Source: Helicoverpa zea
Lineage: Eukaryota > Arthropoda > Insecta > Lepidoptera > Noctuidae
Assembly: GCF_022581195.2 (NCBI RefSeq)
Contig: NC_061452.1
Location: 4,967,501 to 5,031,500, forward strand
Direction of reading: 5' to 3'
Length of the DNA: 64,000 bases
Below are positions 1 through 12,800 of the stretch, piece by piece. A model generated the notes under the pieces. That model was not told the origin of the DNA. It worked only from the letters and a program-made list of their open reading frames with translations, and made no database searches. A program made the position numbers and the translations under genes. Numbering within the stretch: position 1 is the first letter of the stretch; the number at the start of each line of letters is the position of its first letter.

Positions 1-694
1 AGATAATTTTATGCCGGAATACAAGGCTCTTTGTTGGTAATGGTACTTTTTTTCAAACAGTTCGCACTAGGGGTATAGCTATTAATTAGTATAATACTGA
101 ACAATCTATATTGGTGTTAACATCATAAAATGAACGAATCTTGCTTGTTGAGCAGCAATAACTTACATGTGTTTATTTATGCCGAATATTGAACTGTAAT
201 AGATAGTATATAAAATACTAGAATAAATAAGCTCGTAGCCGTCCAAACAAAAGCCAAGCTTTAGGCCAGATATTCAAAGTAAAATATTTATAGTTGAAAT
301 TCGCTTTTAAACTGGTGTTTATTTAGTAATTTTGAACACAATCCATTCAGTCATACCGTCGCTACAATCCAACCTTATATTAGCAGAATTTTTGGTTTCC
401 ATTTACATTAAAAGACGAATATACAATGCGATAAGAATTTTACATGTTCCGTAGAAACGGAGCTCAATGGATTTTTATACAATCTCCATACTGACTGGGA
501 CTTTTGAACTTGTCAGTTTTATGGCGTTGGGTTCAGCACGTTAGGCAGGAATACAAGCAATTTCAAGCTTGCACCGCTGCGGCTGCTGACCGATATACGT
601 GGTGACTACCGATATTATATTGTAACACAGGTTTCTATGAACATGGGTGTTGCCCCATGCTCCGTGGCTGTCAAGGTCCCGTGTCTGCGGCGGC
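1..694 (-). other. Presumed 3' UTR and downstream flank of ASAP
   Basis: AT-rich sequence directly after the ASAP stop codon, read on the minus strand. Candidate AATAAA polyadenylation signals on that strand correspond to plus-strand TTTATT at 318-323 and 172-177. No open frame resembling a protein was seen. The true transcript end cannot be fixed from sequence alone. Confidence 0.45.
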
Positions 695-892
695 TTAGTC
701 AGGCAGCATGTGCACGAAGGAGACGGGGAACATGCCGCGCCGCACGGTGCCCTCCACTTGTCCCTCCATCCAGTTGTCGTCTTCAGTACGTTCGTTGATG
801 ACGACGATGACCTCGCCCTCGCGGAATGATAACTCGTCCTCGTTGTCTGCCGAGCAGTCGTATAACGCCCGACACCTTCGCAGCCCTCCCAT
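695..892 (-). CDS. ASAP: ASAP coding exon 16 (C-terminal SH3 and stop)
   Basis: 198-nt terminal exon encoding a complete SH3 domain with RCRALYDCSADNEDELSFRE (ALYDC motif), a Trp (NWMEG) and the end GMFPVSFVHMLPD, then a TAA stop. This matches the extreme C-terminus of vertebrate ASAP1/2. Confidence 0.95.
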   Translation of the reverse strand: MGGLRRCRALYDCSADNEDELSFREGEVIVVINERTEDDNWMEGQVEGTVRRGMFPVSFVHMLPD

Positions 893-3800
893 CTGAAATA
901 ATAGAAAATCACACATAGTACTACTACTAAGTTTGCTGTTTCTGATCAAATGATGTTTGGCGTTAGACCACTATCTGTTTTCTTTTTTTTTTAATATTAT
1001 TCCCTGAATAAAAATAAAGTAAAAATCTCGCCTTATAAAGACTCCCAGGTTGTCGCTACCAAGAAACGAAGATTAGTAGGAAATTCCTTTGTCGATACCT
1101 ATGTCGAAGATGAAGATATGTCAGCCCTATCGTAGTTAGTGTTATAACTTACCATAGTAATAGAAGCAGAAGGCGAGCGCGAGTGTACACTGGAGGTGTC
1201 GGACACGTCGAGCGAGCGACTGTCGCTGCGCCGCGACCGCTCGCGCGACCGCGTGCTGTCGCACGACAGCGCCGACTGCAGCCGGCTGTCGTCCAAGCAC
1301 GAGTCCGTCATGTCGCACAACTCCAGCGACGAGTCTTGACTAGAACATTCCTGCAACATAGTGTATTGTTATTAGCATAAAGATCTTTACGATAGATGTA
1401 AAATCTATCAGCTAAGCTTCGATCAGAAATCCTAAGGGTTTTTTTTTCTAAATTATGCGCAAAATATGTGTTAAGTGCTTTGAAAAAATAAAATAAGCTC
1501 AGCGATTTTAATGTTTCAGTTAAGAAACTGTTAAATATATAGGCTTTTTTATTGAATAATAAAATATTTGAAATGCAGTGGTAATTTTCAAACATGACAA
1601 TTTCGAAAGTTAATTTTCCACACTGGGAATTGGTTTCAAATATTAATGGGATAACAAAACACTATCAAATATTAGTTAAAATAATTTATAAGTGATTCTT
1701 TATAAATTAAACATCTAAGTATAATAGGTACTTCTATGTATTCTATGGAAGGTATGTCTAAAACGAAGGGTCTTATTTATTAAGATACAAAAAAGCTGAA
1801 AGCTGTTAGAATAACGACATGCAGTGAGGACAAAATTAAATTCCCATAAAGTATACAAAATTCGGTACAGACATTGTACTGTTGTGCATAGTTTATGGTG
1901 CAGGAACAGGGACCGATTGTCAAGAGTATTATTGCGCGAAGTATAACGATTCCTCAAATATACCAAAATAGAGAAATCGAAGCCGCGAACTAAACCCATA
2001 AGTTACACCGCATTACAAAATAGTGTAGGCCATATCAATAGACAGTGAAAATTTTTAATTAGATATATAACAACTAATTTTAAATAGCGTGCTCGATTTT
2101 GCGGACTGTGTGGGAAGTTATTCGTGGTTTTAGCACTGCAGTTTTTGGATTCGATCGGTGTTCTCTTGACAATAAAATTGAATTAAAACAATTATTAATA
2201 ACAATGTAAGGGCGTAAATCAAACAAGGGTAAGCGAGTAAGTACACTAAGTTCTCTGTCGGACGTTCGTTACCCTTTTCAGTCTCGCTTTCACAGCCTTT
2301 TCCAGGTGCAATCTATTTTTCTTCTGTAGCAAAAACAAATGTTACCCTGTACTAGTTTGTATATTATGTTAGTCGCTGTCATTTTATGTATTTTCATTAG
2401 TATTTTTCACCTTTCCAATATCTTCATTATATTAGTAGCTAACGATGTATGTACAATTTTAATTCACTTTATAGTTAGGATTGTGTCACGATTTTAGATC
2501 TGATTTATTAATTTTAAGTTTGCATTAAGCATGTTTTGTTAAATAAAATTGATTGAAAATCGTGACACACTAAAAAAAACACTTTCTCACTGACACTCCC
2601 TTTGCTTATTAATTACACATGAGAGCGAGATACAACGCGTCAGTTTCAAATATTATGTAGGCAATCAACTTTAGTTTGTGAGAAATAACCCAGCACTTTT
2701 AGTGACCTTGTTGTTTTGTTTGTTTTTATAAATATGTATCAAAAAATTTCAACGCCAATTTAAAAGCCATAGGCATTACTTGAGAATTTTAGATGGACTC
2801 TTTCTAATTCAACATTAATTATTGAAGGAAATTTTTCCACTAAAGTTGACTGCCTACAAAACAACCCATTATAAAACCTTATCCCCAATAAATGGCAACA
2901 GTACTTAATGATCCAGTGATAATGTAGTTATTATATCGTAAGTTCGTACCTTTCGTGGCGGCGGCGTGGGCTCGTCGCGGTGATGAGCGCCGTTGTGAAG
3001 TGCGGCGGGAGGCGGCGTCGGCGGCGGCGCCACCGGACGGACCTTGTTTGATTGCGATGTGCTTATCACTGCGAAAGGAAGAATCATTTGAAGATATAAA
3101 TAAAATAAAACTAATGAATAATTATACTATGCTGAAAACCGCATCAAAATCGATTCAGTCAAAACTGAGATAAATCGAGCACATTCGTACAGTTCAAACT
3201 GAAAACCTCATGTATTAAGTCGGTGACAAATAGTGCATACCATACAGGTTAATGTATGACAATGCATACTTAAAATTGAAAAATGTATGTGTAATTTAAA
3301 TTACATGGCAATTTTTCATAAATGGTAAATCTTGTTTGATTTGCATGTAAAAATCGTAGTTTATTCGTTACGTTTAATTTTCTTATCACAGTTTTATGAA
3401 ACTTATATCGTCATCGCATCGTTTCCGCCATTTGAGATATCAACAAATTATGATAACGTTGTAATCAATTCTGTTATTCAAGTTCACGATAAACGTTCAC
3501 GTGCACTTGGGTAAATAAACTCAAATATTTGAGATGGGTGCGGCTACTAAATCACGTACTGAACCAATAATATAAATGTTAAGTTTGAGATAATACATGA
3601 AAGAGCACATAGTGGAGTATACATATAAGCGAGTATATAAGGGGAGTATGTAAACGAGTACATAGGGTGAATCTGTAAGGGAGTACCATTGGGTTACCGC
3701 CGGGACTGCGGGATTGTTCGAAAGAGTTACTTCGGCCCTGGTACATAAAAGGCCTGAACACGATGGATTTATAGTCAGTAAAAAAAAGATCCCGACGAAT

Positions 3801-6800
3801 TGAGAACCTCCTCCTTTTTGGGAAGTCGGTTAAAAAGGCTGACACTCCCTCACCGCTGCTTTTTCGCTTTTTGTCATCGTTAAAAAAAATTACATGGGGT
3901 AAGTACATGAGGATGAGATATACATAGAGAGATAAATGAAATACATAAGGGAGTACTTAATCAAGTACATCAGGTAGTTTAAAGGTACGTACTCCAAGTA
4001 CGTAAAAAGGAAAACGACTGTGAAAGTCACAAGTAAATTAGCGTTGTGGATGTCCACAGGCCAGCCATTAGCCACTAAGGTAGATCGTGCACTACATCAC
4101 CATCATTATCATCCTCCTGCCCTTATCCCAATTTGATTGGGGTCGGCGCAGCATGTTTTCTCCTTCAATACTCTTCTATCTGCCGTCATCTCGCAAGTAA
4201 CATTCTTTCTAACCATATCCACACAATCCATCCATCGTTTCTTATACGTAGGTCGGGCACCACGTAGTGTAGTACACTGCTTACCGTGCAGTGACCTGGC
4301 GCTGTCGGCGGAGGGCGAGGGCGTGGAGCGCGGGTGCGGCGCGGCCGGCAGCACGGCGGGCGGCAGCGGTGCTGCGCGCTTCTTCAAGCTGCCGATGTTA
4401 TCTGAAGGAAAAACGAACATTAGCATAGAGCAGCTAGTGATTTCCAGTCTAACTGGATGCAGCTGAGTAACAGTGTTTTACATGGAGCGACTGCCTAATG
4501 CCTATTTGACCTACGCAACCCAGTTACCTGAGAAACCCGATAACTGCTGCGACGACTGCTGTGATTTATTACAATGTGTCAGCTCCATTCGGCAACATTC
4601 CCAGTCAACATCTTTGGGTAACAAAAAGGCAATTTCTTTTTGAAATCTTAAGCTATTAAAGTAAAACAGTAGACGTGTAACTCACAGACGTTGGGTTTCC
4701 TGGGCAGCGTGGTGGGCGTGGGCGGCGCGTGGTGCAGCGAGTCGCAGGTGGAGGAGCGCGAGCGCAGCACGGGCGAGTCGCCCGCGCCCGCGCCCAGCGT
4801 GGCGCCGCCCGCGTACGACGGCGGACGCGAGCGCGGACACTTCTTCTCCGGCGTTAAGCTGCCGTTTTGCTGGAATAATGTAGAAAATATAAGATTGGTC
4901 AAATTAAATAGAAATATCTTTTAAGTCATTTGTTAAACATAAAGCATCACAATATCTGTTACAGCCTTTTTATCGTCCCACTGCAGGGCACAGGCCTCCT
5001 CTTATACGGAGAAGGATTGAACTTTAATCACGACGCTTGCTCAATGTTGGTGATTTCAGACTTTATAGTCCAGATTTCCTCGAGATGTTTTCCATCACCT
5101 TTTTATCAGCCATTGGTGTCAAAGATATACTTAGAAAGTACATACAAGCGTTACAATATACAACAATTAAAAATGTTCATTTAATATCAAATTGTAATTT
5201 TTAAATGCTTACCCTTTCGTCTATGACAGTGTCATCATCTGAAAAATCTGTTGAGCCATCATCATGTGATAAGTTCCAGTCTATGTTTATATTTTCGAAT
5301 ATACTCTTCTCTCGTTTGTCGACGTTTTCCAACTGAAATAAGACTTACATTATTATTTGCATGTAAAGAGAAGATTCCAACAACTTTAAACATGATACAT
5401 ACCAATTCTAAACAGCCAAGATGTCGATACTGCCTCGCGATTTGCAAGGCGGTCCTGCCACTAGCATCCTTGATGGTCGAGTCGGCGCCAGCTTTGAGCA
5501 ACAACTTCATAGGTTCAGTTCTGTCGGTGGCGGCACATAAGTGCAGTGCAGTCATGCCCTGAGAGTTGGGCTTGTCTAACAACTGAGAACCACCGTTTTG
5601 GACTAGAAAATCGACTATGTGTAAAGAGGAACCGTCGCCCAGTTCCCGCGATATCGCTAAGTGTAGCGATGTTTCGCCGAGATCCTGGAACAACAAAGAT
5701 TGACATATTAGAATTTGTTTTGATATGTGATTCGAAACTAAATTGTAGTTAAACCTCTACGTCAAAAAATGTTGGACATCTTTCAAATGAGATCTATGCT
5801 CTCAACTTTGATTATATCGGGTGTATCGTTCACAATCACATTAAATGATATCGCATATACTTTATGATATTTATGGCGAATTGTAAAAAAATAACCAAAT
5901 CCATTCAGTGGTTTAACCACAGGAGTCATTTTTCGTTTTTATAATTTACAACATCATGTGTAAAGCAGGGATAAAGTTAGGAGTATCGTATGTTTTGATC
6001 AGTTGACAGCTGTCAGTTTTCAAGGGAGAATTTCAGTTGTTTGTAATGACTGACTTTTATATGGTGTTCTAATTTTTGCACATTTTTATTCCATTTACTT
6101 TGTTTGAAAAAATCATTTTTTTATTTTTACGTATTTTTCTTTTATCTTTGTGTTAATCGACATATATTAACCAGTATATTAATGCGTTTATTTTAATGTA
6201 ATTATGAACGACATACCCGATATATGCTCTCAACTATAGTTCGGCCATTCAGAGAATGCGTTCCTGACACGTCGCGATTGAACTGACGACGTAACTTTGC
6301 AATGGCGTTGCAGTTACGATAAAAATATTTTTGCTGGTTGTTTACCGTTTTAACAATTGAGGAGCATTAAAACAACATTATTATATCAATAATCAATGAA
6401 TGTTATTACGTCGTCAGTTCAATCGCGACGTGTCAGGAACGCATTCTCTGAATGGCCGAACTATACTTTTGACATATTACCCCAAAAAAAATTGGGAGCA
6501 GGGTAGGAAAAAGATAATCAGTCCTAATCCATGTCTTACAGGCGTTCTGAAATTTCTATATATCTGTTGATTTGCTTACTAGAGATTGAATTTCGCCATC
6601 AGCCCCATTCAAGTAATATCAAATTCCTATCTCTTGTAAGCAAATCAACAGATAGATAGAATACTGGGAACGACCGTTAGGATAAAAAGTATGTCCCCAA
6701 TTCTTACCGAGCCTGGTAGCGCGGCGGCTAGGTCAGCGCCCTCGGCGTAAGCCTGCAGCAAGTTCTGCAGATGTCCGTTGTTGACGGCGTGCTCCACCTC

Positions 6801-9800
6801 GGACAGGCGCTCGGCGGCGTCGCAGCACGTCTGCGCCGCAAACGTGCGGTACACGTACTTCTCGCGGATAAACCGGAGACGCTCCTCCCTAGAAATGGGT
6901 TATGTTTTTGTAATTTTGAAAATGTTCAAAGATTAAACATGGAAGAAAAAGCTTCACAAAGGACTGTGCTATGAACATGTTGTTTCTTTGGCAGAAGTTA
7001 TTGTTTGGTGGATTTGTGTATAGTATTTAATAACTACCTTATGAGGATTAGGAGTAATTAAATACTAGTACCAGGAGTAATAACATGATACACAGCTATT
7101 TTTAAACAGTCAAATTAATCACTTTCTCACAGTCCGCAGAGTAAACCTGCAGAGTGGTCATTTGATAGGCAATTGTAAGTTTATGAAAATACTTTCTTGT
7201 TGTCATTAGGAAAACACTGGTACCCAGCTGCATCCAGTTAGACTGGAAGCTGATGTTGATGTTCTGAACTATCCAAAAAAATATGTATAAGCAACAAATC
7301 TTACATGGAACTCTCAGGCGTCAACTTCTCCCTTTCATCGAGCGTACTCTCCATGACTTCGTTGAACATCTGGTTGCCCATGTGCCGTGCCAGCAGCAGC
7401 TGTGACGTGCTGAGGCGGTCCAGCGTCAGGGACTGTATGCGCGATATGTGCACGCCCAGCTCCCGGTGCGAGCCCGAACACTCGATACATACTATGATGC
7501 CGAAGTTCGTTGATAACCACGTTGGGTCTGGAATGGAAGAATTTATATGTAAGCATACCTAATATTTTAATAAATATATTTTAACATGTTGGTCCCAAAA
7601 TAAGCCTTTGGAGATTGAATCTCGTTTTCTGACACACAATTCGAACGAAAAATATGCGTATTAAAATTGACCGTGATTATTTTTTTATAATATAGGAATT
7701 GAAGGTTGCACTATCGAAATGGGAAGGAAGTCCTCTATCTATTCAATGTCAATTTGGTTAGGAAGCATCACTATCAGTATTATTATTCTAAAATTATATA
7801 TCCATTTGGACTGGGGATAATGCTACGAGTAATAACTAATTCATACTAATTTAATTTACTGTGGTTTCAAATACATATAATATTAGCTATACCACAGCGT
7901 GGTCACATTCTGCATATTAAGTTATTGGCACAAGCCTATATTTGCTTAGTTTGTTATCCACATCGTTATATGGTAAAACAAATAAATTTTATCGTAGCTG
8001 GTCGACACTATTTACATATCTAAATAAGAATGACTGGCCGCATCGCCAAAATACTTGAGAATACTTATACGGTCTTAGCTGTTTATTTCACTTTTGGGAA
8101 TTCCACCGCATATATTATGATTAAGAAATGCAATTGTTAACCCAATCGACTACAATTGCACACAGATCATCAAGGCTTTTTAATAAATACTGGAGACCCA
8201 TTTTAACTAGGGAAGGTAAATACCTATATTGCTTCAGAATCTTATCCAGTTACCAATTCAGTAGCTACTCAAAAGCACACATACCATTAGTAGATCCGCA
8301 ATCAGCACAGACTTGGTTCCCCGGCATGGCGCGTACGGCTCGTATGATCGACCGCTGCAAGTCCAGCAACGAGTGACCGGAGTCGTTGCTCTCGTCTGCC
8401 TGCTGGTGGAAGGCGCGGATCAGAGCACCCTCCTTACAGTTCACCAGCACAGACGTCCACGCTCGCTGTTCATTCTCGTCCTCAGCTTGGAAATGGTATG
8501 TTCGGTTGTCTGTAATCGCAAGGTGAAGTCTTTCTAGAAGGTCGGTTGGTATCAAATATTCACAGTCGTGTTTGTTCAACAGCTTATGATTATGCGTGGT
8601 TAACGATTGTAGTTACTAACTTGGTAAAGTTGTCCGCCTCTAATCAATTATCTAATCAACTTCTATCAAGTAAACAAGTTTCTAAGAAGCTAATAATAAC
8701 ATTATTCTCGAACAACTAACTTTTACCAAGTTTCAGTAATAATAATTGATACTCACATGAGACTAGATCAAATGCCCTTTTATCTTCAGCGGCTACTTTA
8801 ATTTGGCATGTAAGGAGGTTGACCCTCGCTGGAGGTTTGTTCTCGTCTGCGTGGAAAATGTCCAGGAAGCCTTCAGCAGTGACTCGGCACCGTCGCTTCT
8901 GCCAAACGCGTCGCACCTTCCCTTCAGACTTTTTGAGCAAGTAGCCACTCCGGCTGACCCCGTGCTGTTTGTCGCCTTGCATCTGATGCAGAGAGTAGCC
9001 ACCGACCGATGACACCACCTGCATAGGAATATACGCGAATTACATACTGGCATATAACCCTAAGGACGTTATTAGAATCTAAAGAAAACAGTACGAGTGA
9101 AACGTAGTCACTACAGAAATCTGGCAACTCATCGTGAATCTCAAAAGTCACACGAGCAGAAATAGTTCAAAATGTATTACCTCTCTGTCCTGAGGCGCAG
9201 CTGCTCGCAGCATGTTTCTGAGCTCTAACAACCTCCGTCGTTCGTCGTCTTGTTGTTGTCGGATCTTCTGCAGTTGTACACTTAAGTCTGCGACGTAAAC
9301 GCCAAAGTGTTCAATCGTCTTCAGACCGTCTTGAAAATAATTCGTCTGTGCGTGATAATACTCCACCAAGTGTTGAAGCAACTCGATCCCCTTCTTCGTC
9401 TTTATTTCGTTGAACTTTATCAGGTACTGCAACAACAACACTCAGTGAACACAGCAGCTAATGCTTCCACAGACAGTCACAACAACGTTCAAAAATGGAA
9501 TGGAGCCAGTTTGTTGGGCAGACTGACCGACGCCGAAAACATCGCGTGGGCACGAGCATGAGCATGCTTATTACTTCATCAGAGACCGTGTCTAATGGGA
9601 CGCCAGACAGACACGAGCGGCACCCGGGACTGTGGAAACGCACCGATACTACTACGTGCCCTTCCGCGAGTTAAAATTACACTTGATGACGCACGCGCAC
9701 GCGCATTCGCGATATAGTGGATCCAGATTTGTCTTGCAGAGTTGTGTAATAATAATAAAGCTCTTCGCGCGAACAGGCGACCTTGCACAACTTTCTTGGC

Positions 9801-12800
9801 TTGTCGCCGGCTTAACTTTTATCTTGCAGAAGGTTCTATAGTGACGAGCTTATTATATTCTTAAGCATAAAACTTTGCATCATTTAGTCGCAGACCTAGT
9901 TACAGTCCTTGTGGTGAGGTTTTTATGTGTTTATTATTGGTTAAGCGTTAACATGAGAGCTGAATGCGTGGGCAGTGGGTATGTTGTGGCCGAGGCGGTA
10001 TTTGCACCGAGTGCGACGTGGAACAAAGCGAGGGTCAGCGCTTCGTCGGCCCTGCGCGGCGCAAGGCCGGTCGACGACCTGACGCGCGCCTCCGCGGTAC
10101 CGCACCGACCCAACCACCACAGCCACAGGGCTTCTAGGTTTCTTTTTTTAGCACTTAACAAAGGGAGGACATATAGATTAATTGGTTATAAAGCAAACTG
10201 AAATAAATGTAATTTTTTGGTGTTGGCATGAAAAGTTACAGCTTTCTATGAGCCGCCATGCTAAAACGTGAACAGTATTGAGAGCTTAACGAGTCCTTAG
10301 CCCATCGTACATTTTTTGTCAAAAAGTCAGAGAACATCCTAACTACACTTTAGTTGGGTTGGGAGCGGAAGTTCCTGTTGTAGAACCAATGAAATAATTT
10401 CGGTCGACGACAAACGTTCCTTAGGTATACAAAACTGGACCTCTACGCCTTGTCCTCTACATTAAATAGACTAGCTGTTTTAATGGAGATATAAACAATT
10501 TAAGCTAACTGTCGTTTGCAATTACACAGATTACTTATTTATTAGCGTCGTCTGAAGCTTTCTAGAAAATCAATACACAAAGACACGATGTGTCCGACTA
10601 TTTAGAATGCAAAGTCACGGTCGTGTCGGCGAACTTGTCCTGGCAAATAGAGAAGTGTAGTTAGAAATCAAAATTGAACATTTTTGTTGAATTTCTGAAT
10701 AGATCTTATATTAATTCCAGTAGGTAGGTACTAAAACTGCAAAAGGAAAGTATATGTATACCTATGTACTGGCTAAGTTTTTCCTAAACCTTCGTGTGTT
10801 CTATTTCCAAAGAGTTTACTTTCGGCTCAGTTCGGGTAAACAAATAAAGGAAAAACTCTCAATAAAGTTCTCATTATTGGTATAACCTAAGTACCCCTAC
10901 TCCTCGAAGTTTAGGATTCCTTTTCACAGGTCATTACTCTTGCAACATCTCAAACCAATGTTATCGAAACGCAAAAATCCAATGGTATGGAAAATAAACC
11001 TTAAAGAATCGGAGAGCTGTTTTGATTCTTGTTAAGAATACTGACTGGTATAAGAATTGCATTTCAGTCATTTTAGTGCTGCCAGCTGAGCGTAAATAGA
11101 TATGCATTGTATCATATTTCCTCCGACAGTCTGTCCCCAAAGGCAAATATCTGTTCATATGTTTTGTGTCCCAACATTATTATTTAAACGCCAAAGTTTT
11201 GTATGATTCAGTTTTTTACTTTTTCACGCAAAAACCTCATACATCAGAATGATACTTAAGTAGGTGACGGAAGTAGTTTCCTTAAAATACACAAAAAGAG
11301 GAATATAATACAGTCATACATAAGAAGAGGACGAAGGTACTTTCACGAATAGTAAGTAACTAAGTATTGTAAATAAACGTGATGTAGAACGAACTGAAGT
11401 GTAGTGTATTGCACTCAATGACGTTTTAAATTCATAGAGTCTGAAGTTATTTACTAGCATAAAGTACGAAGCTACTAAATAAACCAGAATCTCCTCACTC
11501 CTGTGCAACTACGTGCCTCAGTGAACGAACAAACAAGAAGTTATATGAACACACAAAGTCTTCAGAAATAAATAACATTCATAGAATTTATAAGCATTCG
11601 CTTTCTAAAGTACTTGGCTCTTATTTCATCATTGAAAACAAATGCCAATGGTCCTTGATAGACTAGATAACGTTACCTCAATTGTTTTACTGTGGATTTC
11701 AATAGGCGATCTATCCTTTGTTTTGCAATAAGAGATTGAATTCTGACATAAGCTTTATATAAAATTTCAACCGCTAATCGAAAAACCACTTAGGGATAGG
11801 ATATTAAAATCCGCAGTTAATGCCTAATTTCGTTGTTCTGTTGTTCTCGCCGTGATTTAGCAACTCGCCCGTGAACTCTGTCTGGTGCCATTTGGCAAGT
11901 TTGTCGCAGCTAAAGATATTTACCGAGACATTTGGCATTGCATTCAGCAGCGCAGAGAGACGCGTATGTTATGCAAGAGACGATTGGCACTCACTGTTTT
12001 ATATCATAAAAGGGATTGTAAGGGACCGGATTTTGTTTTGCGACATATTATAAAGTTGACACAGCTACAGTCCATTCAAAAATGACTCTGACAGCAAATG
12101 ATACTAATATATTTATCTATCTGCGTTAACAGGATAAAATTATTGCATTTATTGGTTTTAATTAAATAGCTTTACCAATAATCGCCTGCAGAGTGCAGTG
12201 AGAAAACTGTAAAATGTAACTATAACAATAGTAACGACTAATTCTCTTTTATTGCAAAGGCATTGGAGCTAAAGCTATTAAGAAATCACGCACAGAAACA
12301 ACAATGAAGTTAAAATATCAACTTTAACTTGTTAATTATGTACTTATGTACTTGATTTCCGCAAAAAGTTTTGATCAAATAATCAATTGCTGCTTCCGAG
12401 TGCACTATTACGAAGCAACCCAATTGTAAATACACCACCATAAATATATTGACTGACTATCTCTTCTATGCGGCGTAATAACAAATTCGATAGCGTTAGT
12501 AAAATGACACATTCTATATCAACTAGAGTTAGGATGTGCTTCTGAATTGGACATTCGGAAAATTCCATTTTCAGTGATCGATCGCCAGCTTGGAAGTATA
12601 TGCTAATGGCGAATATTATCATCTTATCGAGAACAGTAGCAAATAACTACAAACACCAATCCTATGTATAAACTAAAACACAATTACGTACAATTCAATA
12701 TTCTGGATAATTAAATAGCATTGACATGAAGACTAGAAACTCTTCAAAATACCTATAATAATTAATAAAGTATTCAAGCAGACACCCACAGTACCATGCT

